Assembly: GCA_963662155.1 (NCBI GenBank)
Contig: OY759262.1
Coordinates: 66,047,203 to 66,111,202, forward strand
DNA: 64,000 nt
Direction: 5' to 3'
From: Lamellibrachia columna
Lineage: Eukaryota > Annelida > Polychaeta > Sabellida > Siboglinidae
The notes beneath the pieces were generated by a model that was not told where the DNA came from, made no database searches, and saw nothing but the letters and a program-made list of their open reading frames with translations. Below are positions 44,755 through 54,100 of the stretch, piece after piece. Made by a program: the position numbers and the translations under genes. Numbering within the stretch: the first letter of the stretch is position 1; each line of letters starts with the position of its first letter.

Positions 44755-45718
44755 CACTTCAATCTCTTAGTGTAGACATACACTTCACTCTCTTAGTGTA
44801 GACATACACTTCACTCTCTTAGTGTAGACGTACACTTCACTCTCTTAGTGCAGACGTACACTTCACTCTCTTAGTGTAGACGTACACTTCACTCTCTTAG
44901 TGCAGACGTACACTTCACTCTCTTAGTGTAGACGTACACTTCACTCTCTTAGTGTAGACGTACACTTCACTCTCTTAGTGTAGACGTACACTTCACTCTC
45001 TTAGTGTAGACGTACACTTCACTCTCTTAGTGTAGACGTACACTTCACTCTCTTAGTGTAGACGTACACTTCACTCTCTTAGTGTAGACGTACACTTCAC
45101 TCTCTTAGTGTAGACGTACACTTCACTCTCTTAGTGTAGACGTACACTTCACTCTCTTAGTGTAGACGTACACTTCACTCTCTTAGTGTATACGTACACT
45201 TCACTCTCTTAGTGTAGACGTACACTTCACTCTCTTAGTGTAGACGTACACTTCACTCTCTTAGTGTAGACGTACACTTCACTCTCTTAGTGTAGACGTA
45301 CACTTCACTCTCTTAGTGTATACGTACACTTCACTCTCTTAGTGTAGACGTACACTTCACTCTCTTAGTGTAGACGTACACTTCACTCTCTTAGTGTAGA
45401 CGTACACTTCACTCTCTTAGTGTAGACGTACACTTCACTCTCTTAGTGTAGACGTACACTTCACTCTCTTAGTGTAGACGTACACTTCACTCTCTTAGTG
45501 TAGACGTACACTTCACTCTCTTAGTGTAGACGTACACTTCACTCTCTTAGTGTAGACGTACACTTCACTCTCTTAGTGTAGACGTACACTTCACTCTCTT
45601 AGTGTAGACATACACTTCACTCTCTTAGTGTGGACATACACTTCACTCTCTTAGTGTAGACATACACCTCACTCTCTTAGTGTAGACATACACTTCACTC
45701 TCTTAGTGTAGATGTACA
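44755..45718. repeat. 26-bp minisatellite, about 37 copies
   Basis: The unit contains cactctcttagtg and tagacgtacactt. Internal copies are nearly identical and carry the CpG dinucleotide gaCGtac; two have tatacgtac and two have tgcagacg. The outermost copies on both sides read gacatac instead, and the last reads gatgtac. The array lies in the probable 3' UTR. Confidence 0.95.
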
Positions 45719-45772
45719 ATTAGTCCCTTTAGAGCAAGCCATACACTAAACAACTAATGTACGTAATAACAC

Positions 45773-45870
45773 TGGTACCTCGTAGGCACCACTACTACTT
45801 TGTATGTATATTTAGTATATAGGTACCATTAGTACTTCGTAGGTACCATTAGTACTTCGTAGGTACCACT
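45773..45870. repeat. 20-bp short tandem repeat
   Basis: About 2.5 clean copies of taggtaccattagtacttcg at 45,820-45,870 are preceded by a diverged copy from 45,773 (ggtacctcgtaggcacc). It contains the palindrome GGTACC. Confidence 0.75.
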
Positions 45871-45920
45871 GATGCAACACAAGAGAGTTTTCATTCTTGC
45901 TATGACAGGATGTAATCAAA

Positions 45921-45996
45921 CAGGTTAGCAGTGGCAATGACAGAGGTAGCACAACAAACAGGTTAGCAGTGGCAATGACAGAGGTAGCACAACAAA
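45921..45996. repeat. 38-bp perfect tandem duplication
   Basis: Two adjacent identical copies begin caggttagcagtggcaat and end gcacaacaaa. It lies in the probable 3' UTR. Confidence 0.9.
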
Positions 45997-46623
45997 CCAG
46001 CAGACATTATAACCAGTACACATCAAGCAATGCCTTAGCCAGTATTCATAGACAATCACGCAAGAGCATTATACTTTACAAAGAATATTAGACTAAATTA
46101 GTGACGTGGTCACATGATTCAGCACTGAGAAATGCGAAATAGAAACAAGGTGATGTCTGTCTTGTATATATGGAGCAAGACACTGACTTGGTCACTGCCA
46201 AATTCTGCACAACTAAAACTGCATTACACATGTCGCACAATAAATAAAACCTTTCTGAGTACAACCAACCTCAACAACTGAGCCATCCCCGGAAGAAAGG
46301 GACAGTTCATTATTTAATCTCACACTGGCTCGTACGTTTCCACATTACACATCTCCATGGAGGCAGAGAGGCAATGCTAATGTCACTTCATGAAAACAAC
46401 AATTGTCTATTTACACAGGCAACGAATATGATTTGTACATGCTGATAAATTCACATAATAGTAGTTAATTTGTGCAAATAAGTTATTTCATCATGGCCAC
46501 CTTTCACACCGTCTACTTCTAGATATCTACTTATAACTGTGCAATATGACAGGACATGATCTGTTGTGCAAACATACTTTCACTGCAACTCTAACCAATT
46601 GTATAAAGTACTTTTACAAAACA

Positions 46624-46878
46624 CGACTTTCACTATGTAGATGCCATAGGAAATAATTTTGCTGTTTCAATCACGGTCCATAGCCACACAAAATACTTCA
46701 CTTTCACTATGCTCAATTCCACTTAAATTATTCTCAAAAACAGTTTCCCTATGATTACGTAACTTTCACTATGAAGGCACCACAGGAAGTACTTTCGCCA
46801 TTATCATCAAGGTCCACAGCCAGAGAAAACACTTTACTTTCAGTTTCACTATGCTCAATTCCACTTATGTTATCATCA
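46624..46878. repeat. Diverged direct repeat of about 110-120 bp
   Basis: Positions 46,624-46,733 and 46,760-46,878 share the ordered landmarks actttcactatg, gcc/caccataggaa-like text, a 'ggtccayagcca' motif, tttcactatgctcaattcc and acttaa/acttat. Divergence is substantial, so this is an older duplication than the minisatellites. Confidence 0.75.
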
Positions 46879-47224
46879 ATGTATCAATAGCAATCGTTTT
46901 GTTGATTATGTCAATATAAAGTATTCATAGACAACACAGACAGGCGTCTCACTACCAGATAACTACCAGTATTGTCAGTATCATTCGATGGCAAAGAATA
47001 CATTTATGAGATCACGAATACAATTGTCCTCCAAATTGACTTACTTGTGATCCAAGGAAAAGAGCTAATGCTTCAACTTGTGCGCTCACAAAGTATCGTT
47101 CAAGTTTCACTTTTAAGAAATGTTTTGGATGCATATCATACTGACTTGCCAGGGTAATCCTTGCCAAAGATATTGCACCATAATAGCAGATAACACCATG
47201 TCATTACAGACATCACACCAAGCA

Positions 47225-47305
47225 TACTTGTAGTGTACATATAAATATACTTGATATGTACTCATAGTGTACGTGTAATGTACCCATAGTGTACTTGTGA
47301 TGTAA
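47225..47305. repeat. Degenerate gtgtac-type repeats
   Basis: Loose copies of agtgtacNtgtaatgtac spaced by about 20-23 bp, ending near catgcatggtgtcatgcatg. They are too degenerate to call a clean array. Confidence 0.4.
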
Positions 47306-47781
47306 TATTCATGCATGGTGTCATGCATGCAACCCTTTTTGACAACTAAACAAATTACAAACTAATCATACATACACCGTTGAAATTGCAAGTTTTACAC
47401 AGTTCACAAGTTTCAGTGTGTGATGGTTCAGATGCGTCATCGTTTCCTGCCTGGGCAACTCAAGTCGTCCCTTTGCGCCATCACTGGCATACAGAGCCAA
47501 GACATGACGAGTCAGGCACACGTCGATCAACAGGCCAACTTCCAGAAATACGCCAGTTGAAAAATAATTCAAATATACAAACAATGTTCATTTTAGGTGA
47601 TAAACCCACTCAAACCCAACAAACCATAACCAATTTTGCCAAGATATTAAGTTCATTACATCTCTTGCTATATGTTTATGTGAGGCTAAAGCGAATAAAC
47701 TTTTGACATTCAGAAACCAACTGAAATTTGGAGCTGCCCCCCCAAGGTAGCAGCAACAATTCATACTGCAGTAAGCATGAT

Positions 47782-47787
47782 TTTAAT
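47782..47787 (-). promoter_or_regulatory. Alternative polyadenylation signal ATTAAA
   Basis: Plus-strand tttaat reads ATTAAA on the sense strand, 235 bases after the stop codon. No strong GU- or U-rich element is obvious downstream. Recorded as the main alternative to the distal AATAAA at 44,522. Confidence 0.2.
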
Positions 47788-47911
47788 CCTGTCAGCAAAA
47801 GCTGCTATCGCTGTCATCGTTCTTGTTAACATCATGGGCAATTCAATTGTTGTCCACATCAATTGTAATAGTAATGTCTCTTGTGTTCAGTATCACAGCT
47901 AGAGTCAGTGT

Positions 47912-47984
47912 AAACTGGCATCAGTGTCAATGTCAACTGGCGTCAGTTTCAATGTCAACTGGCATCAGTGTCAATGCTGTCATC
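47912..47984. repeat. 22-bp short tandem repeat
   Basis: About 3.3 copies of a unit reading aactggcatcagtgtcaatg plus tc, with small changes (ggcgtc, cagtttc). Confidence 0.75.
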
Positions 47985-48014
47985 ATGTCAACATTTGTCG
48001 CTGGTGCACCAGTG

Positions 48015-48028
48015 GCGCCCCCTACAGG
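48015..48028 (-). promoter_or_regulatory. CTCF-like motif overlapping the stop codon
   Basis: On the minus strand the text CCTGTAGGGGGCGC matches the bilaterian CTCF core (CCASYAGRKGGCRS) at 13 of 14 positions; only the third base differs. It includes the gene's TAG stop codon. This is a motif match only, and part of it is constrained by coding. Confidence 0.3.
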
Positions 48029-48163
48029 TGCTGCCACTCGATGGCCATGAGGTTGCTGTTGGCCTCGAGTAGATGGACGATCTCTTCCGGGATGCTGTGA
48101 GTGAGCCAGAGCTTCTGCAGTTTGCGGTATCGCTCCATGCACAGGTGGAGAGGGTTGCCTCGT
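48022..48163 (-). CDS. UBR2: UBR terminal coding exon (residues 412-458 and stop)
   Basis: The acceptor TGTTCCCCTAG precedes ACGAGG; the stop is TAG at 48,022-48,024. The exon is 142 coding nt. It encodes RGNPLHLCMERYRKLQKLWL, then THSIPEEIVHLLEANSNL and MAIEWQHL. The family normally ends within a few residues of this point, so the C-terminus is complete. The acceptor side carries a short duplication (cacaggtaag twice) that does not disturb the AG. Confidence 0.96.
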
Positions 48164-51100
48164 CTAGGGGAACAGGTAAGCACAGGTAAGTTCTTATATA
48201 CTATTCAAAGCACTTCACATTTCACTCCGTCATGTTCAACACCAACTTGACTTCTCTGGGAACCATTCAGCTACACCACAATTACTGCCTGAAGTCTATT
48301 CATTCACACATATGCACCACTGTCTATAGCCAGGTAATAGTGGAGTGAACTGAGGCAATGTTAGGTGAACAAAATTGCCCAAGTTTCAAAAATATTAGTA
48401 ACCATCTCAGTACTTTTGATATAATGTGTCTATCTGACCATAGACCATAGGTTTAGTTTGTTATAAAATATATTACCACAGTGATTATGGAGTGAAGCTG
48501 TATGTAATGGCCTTGTGTTCATATACAAACTGGATTGGATTTGGCAATTACCACACATTAATGTATCACATCTATGAAGCATAATTAACAATAATTGTCA
48601 TATCTGATCTGATTGTTATGCCATAATGACTAATTGGGTGAAATCCCAACAAACATGATGATTACAGCTAAATACAGTGTTTGTCTAAGTTATTATTTAT
48701 AGCAGTATCCTATCTGTTTAATGAGACTCAGTATCCTATCTGTTTAATGTGACTCAGTATCCTATCTGTTTAATGTGACTCAGTATCCTATCTGTTTAAT
48801 GTGACTCAGTATCCTATCTGTTTAATGTGACTCAGTATCCTATCTGTTTAATGTGACTCAGTATCCTATCTGTTTAATGTGACTCAGTATCCTATCTGTT
48901 TAATGTGACTCAGTATCCTATATGTCTAATGTGACTCAGTATCCTATCTGTCTAATGTGACTCAGTATCCTATTTGTCTAATGTGACTCAGTATCCTATC
49001 TGTTTAATGTGACTCAGTATCCTATCTGTTTAATGTGACTCAGTATCCTATCTGTTTAATGTGACTCAGTATCCTATCTGTTTAATGTGACTCAGTATCC
49101 TATCTGTTTAATGTGACTCAGTATCCTATCTGTTTAATGTGACTCAGTATCCTATCTGTTTAATGTGACTCAGTAAACAAAGCATGAGAATACATCCGGA
49201 CAGACCTGATGTCACACAGATAAAGGATGTCACACAGATATAGGATGACACACAGATAAAGGATGTCACACAGATAAGGATGTCGCACAGATAAAGGATG
49301 TCACACAGATAAAGGATGTCACACAGATATAGGATGTCACACAGATAAGGATGTCGCACAAATAAAGGATGTCGCACAGATAAAGGATGTCACACAGACA
49401 AAGGATGTCACACAGATAAAGGATGACACACAGATAAAGGATGTCATGCAGACAAAGGATGACACACAGATAAAGGATGTCACACAGACAAAGGATGTCA
49501 TGCAGACAAAGGATGACACACAGATAAAGGATGTCACACAGACAAAGGATGACACACAGATAAAGGATGACACACAGATAAAGGATGTCATGCAGACAAA
49601 GGATGACACACAGATAAAGGATGTCACACAGACAAAGGATGACACACAGATAAAGGATGACACACAGATATAGGATGTCACACAGATAAGGATGTCACAC
49701 AGATAAAGGATGTAACACAGATAAAGGATGTCACACAGATAAAGGATGTCACACAGACAAAGGATGACACACAGACAAAGGATGACACACAGATAAAGGA
49801 TGACACACAGATAAAGGATGTCACACAGACAAAGGATGACACACAGACAAAGGATGACACACAGATAAAGGATGTCACACAGATAAAGGATGTCACACAG
49901 ACAAAGGATGACACACAGATAAAGGATGACACACAGATAAAGGATGTCATGCAGACAAAGGATGACACACAGATAAAGGATGTCACACAGACAAAGGATG
50001 ACACACAGATAAAGGATGACACACAGATATAGGATGTCACACAGATAAAGGATGACACACAGATAAAGGATGTCATGCAGACAAAGGATGTCACACAGAT
50101 AAAGGATGACACACAGATATAGGATGTCACACAGATAAAGGATGACACACAGATAAAGGATGTCATGCAGACAAAGGATGACACACAGATAAAGGATGTA
50201 ACACAGACAAAGGATGACACACAGATAAAGGATGACACACAGATATAGGATGTCACACAGATAAAGGATGTCACACAGATAAAGGATGTCACACAGATAA
50301 AGGATGTCACACAGATAAAGGATGTAACACAGATAAAGGATGTCACACAGATAAAGGATGTAACACAGATAAAGGATGTCGCACAGATAAAGGATGACAC
50401 ACAGATAAGGATGTCACACAGATAAAGGATGTCGCACAGATAAAGGATGACACACAGATAAAGGATGTAACACAGATAAAGGATGTCACACAGATAAAGG
50501 ATGTAACACAGATAAAGGATGTAACACAGATAAAGGATGTCACACAGATAAGGATGTCACACAGATAAAGGATGTCGCACAGATAAAGGATGACACACAG
50601 ATAAAGGATGTAACACAGATAAAGGATGTCACACAGATAAAGGATGTCACACAGATAAAGGATGTCACACAGATAAAGGATGTCACACAGATAAAGGATG
50701 TCACACAGATAAAGGATGTAGATACTATACTGCCAAAGTAATTCTAGCCACTGTTAATTTGTTAAGAAATGTTCTGAGGACAGCAGGAGCGACTACGCCT
50801 CACCTGAGACCCTGGTCAGTCTCCCCATAGTCGTCCAGGTAGGGAGCGGGAACAAAGCACCCCTTGGTGCGGTTGAACAGCAACAGTACGTGGCACTCTC
50901 TCACTCTACAACACAAAGTGAAATATCAATGTAGTGCATAGTTTTTCAGTGCAAACTCAATAACCCTTTCTTTAAACCTTTACAGGCAGTGTTTTAAATG
51001 TTAAAGAAAAAACACCTTGTGCCATATTAATAAGGACATTTAGAAAATAAAGGTTTGACGGAATTGCACAGTTCCCACATAGTAATTCAATAGGTTTGTG

Positions 51101-54100
51101 ATGCTTATTTAATGCTAAGAAACAGGTATTACACAGAGATACTCGTTACGCAGTGATACACATGTTACGCAGTGATACACGTTATGCTATTACACAACTG
51201 TTGCAGACAGACAGAGAGACAGACATAATTGTTTATTCATCCAATTGTACATAATAATATAACAACAATATAATAATTAGTTTGTAAATTGAGTGTGAAT
51301 GTAAGTATAAAACTTACAAGTATACAATTGTAAGTAGCGCAGTGATACACATGTTATGCAGCAATACACATGTTACACAGTGATACACATGTTAGACTGC
51401 GATACATGTTACAGTGATACACGTTACACAGGACACTGACCTTAGAAATATGCCGATGCCGGCGCCGCAGGTCTCGGCATGAGCAGTTGCTGCACCAACC
51501 GTCATATTGTCAAGGTCACGTTGACAACAGTAGCTCTGAGAACACAGCATCTTGCCACAGACGAGACACAGTGCCGGGGCACGACTGTCATCACCGTCAG
51601 AACTAGGACACCTGTCACAGAAATGACACATCATGGGCTGTCAGTGGGGTGTGTCACAGCACTCACTTGTAATTCTAACACATTACATGTTTATATTAGA
51701 TGTGAGATAACTAGACTGAAAACTAAGGAGTCTTACAACACAAATAAAACAATTACATATACCCCATGGTACCAGACGTTATATGTTGCACCAACATCTT
51801 TGTACACATCTATTGATAGTCTTAGGCTAGTGTTTTGGGCAAAGTTGTAAGTAGTAATAAAATAACTATAAAGGGGTTACAGGAGGTGATGAAAAACTGA
51901 TGGTCCCTCAACTGGGACTGCTGAAAGGGTGTGAGTGTACTACAAGGGTGAGGTGTAAGTGTACTCAAGGGTGAGGTGTAAGTGTACTCAAGGGTGAGGT
52001 GTAAGTGTACTCAAGGGTGAGGTGTAAGTGTACTCAAGGGTGAGGTGTAAGTGTACTACAAGGGTGAGGTGTAAGTGTACTCAAGGGTGAGGTGTAAGTG
52101 TACTCAAGGGTGAGGTGTGAGTGTACTCAAGGGTGAGGTGTAAGTGTACTACAAGGGTGAGGTGTAAGTGTATTACAAGGGTGAGGTGTAAGTGTACTCA
52201 AGGGTGAGGTGTAAGTGTACTCAAGGGTGAGGTGTAAGTGTACTACAAGGGTGAGGTGTGAGTGTACTCAAGGGTGAGGTGTAAGGGTACTACAAGGGTG
52301 AGGTGTAAGTGTACTACAAGGGTGAGGTGTGAGTGTACTACAAGGGTGAGGTGTGAGTGTACTACAAGGGTGAGGTGTAAGTGTACTACAAGGGTGAGGT
52401 GTAAGTGTACTACAAGGGTGAGGTGTAAGTGTACTCAAGGGTGAGGTGTAAGTGTACTACAAGGGTGAGGTGTGAGTGTACTCAAGGGTGAGGTGTAAGT
52501 GTACTACAAGGGTGAGGCGTAAGTGTACTACAAGGGTGAGGAGTAAGTGTACTACAAGGGTGAGGTGTAAGTGTACTCAAGGGTGAGGTGTAAGTGTACT
52601 ACAAGGGTGAGGTGTGAGTGTACTACAAGGGTGAGGTGTAAGTGTACTACAAGGTTGAGGTGTAAGTGTACTACAAGGGTGAGGTGTGAGTGTACTCAAG
52701 GGTGAGGTGTAAGTGTACCACAAGGGTGAGGTGTAAGTGTACTACAAGGGTGAGGTGTAAGTGTACTCAAGGGTGAGGTGTAAGTGTACTACAAGGGTGA
52801 GGTGTGAGTGTACTACAAGGGTGAGGTGTAAGTGTACTCAAGGGTGAGGTGTAAGTGTACTACAAGGGTGAGGTGTAAGTGTACTACAGGGGTGAGGTGT
52901 AAGTGTACTACAAGGGTGAGGTGTAAGTGTACTCAAGGGTGAGGTGTAAATGTACTACAAGGGTGAGGTGTAAGTGTACTCAAGGGTGAGGTGTTAGTGT
53001 ACTCAAGGGTGAGGTGTAAGTGTACTACAAGGGTGAGGTGTAAGTGTACTACAAGGGTGAGGTGTAAGTGTACTCAAGGGTGAGGTGTAAGTGTACTCAA
53101 GGGTGAGGTGTAAGTGTACTCAAGGGTGAGGTGTTAGTGTACTCAAGGGTGAGGTGTAAGTTTACTCAAGGCTGAGGTGTAAGTGTACTCAAGGGTGAGG
53201 TGTAAGTGTACAACGAGGGGGAGGTGTAAGTGTACTCAAGGGTGAGGTGTAAGTGTACTATGAGGGTGACGTGTAAGTGTACTACAAGTGTGAGATATAG
53301 GCAAACTACAAGGACAAGGTGTAAGTGTATTCAAGGGCGAGGTCTAAGGGTACTCACATGTGAGGTGTAGTAAAAGGGTGAGGTGTAAGTGTACTCAAGG
53401 GTGACGCATAAGTGTACTACGAGGGTGAGGCATAAGTGTACTAAGAGGGTGAGGCATAAGTGTACTTAGAGGGTGAGGCATAAGTGTACTAAGAGGGTGA
53501 GGCATAAGTGTACTTAGAGGGTGAGGCATAAGTGTACTACGAGGGTGAGGCATAAGTATACTCAAGGGTGAGGCATAAGTGTACTAAGAGGGTGAGGCAT
53601 AAGTGTACTAAGAGGGTGAAGCATAAGTGTACTAAGAGGGTGAGGCATAAGTGTACTACGAGGGTGAGGCATAAGTGTACTCAAGGGTGAGGCATAAGTG
53701 TACTAAGAGGGTGAGGCATAAGTGTACTAAGAGGGTGAAGCATAAGTGTACTAAGAGGGTGAAGCATAAGTGTACTAAGAGGGTGAGGTGTAAGTGTACT
53801 CAAGGTTGAGGCATAAGTGACTACACGTGTGAGTTGTTGACTGTTGGTCAATGTCACAATAAGAGCCACCTGTGGGAAGGGGTAATTGCAAGAGAAGCAG
53901 ATTTGATGCCGACCACTGGATACAGCAGATACTGACGTGAAAGTGGACACTTTGTTGATGAGTTCGATGTAGTCGTGGGGCAGGTCAATGAGGTGATTCA
54001 CCCTCATGGGGTACTTGATAGTGGCTACTGCACCGCTGCCCCCCGTGGTCAACAGTTGGCGCTGGACACTGTCATCCTCACACCAGCTGCAACAGAAAAC

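Larger units (their letters stand above)
44505..48021 (-). other. Probable 3' UTR of the UBR-type gene
   Basis: This is the sequence between the TAG stop of the last exon and the AATAAA signal at the satellite edge, about 3.5 kb. It has no conserved coding sequence on either strand and contains several small tandem duplications and one 26-bp minisatellite. Stretches 45,997-46,600, 46,880-47,220 and 47,306-47,900 show nothing recognisable. The length is an inference: if the ATTAAA variant at 47,782-47,787 is used, the UTR would be only about 250 bp and the rest would be intergenic. Confidence 0.4.

Noticed and set aside
44586..44783. Minus-strand frame of 65 residues beside the 26-bp array
   Set aside because: It starts inside the minisatellite, has no recognisable similarity, and lies in the probable 3' UTR.
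47380..47706. Plus-strand frame of 108 residues
   Set aside because: No recognisable domain, no splice or promoter support, and it is antisense to the probable 3' UTR.
49208..50720. Open frames on both strands in the 18-bp array
   Set aside because: The unit length is a multiple of three and has no stop; the peptides are simple repeats (FICVTS, QIKDVT) inside an intron.
51479..51850. Plus-strand 123-residue frame
   Set aside because: It is the antisense shadow of UBR exon h and of the flanking intron.
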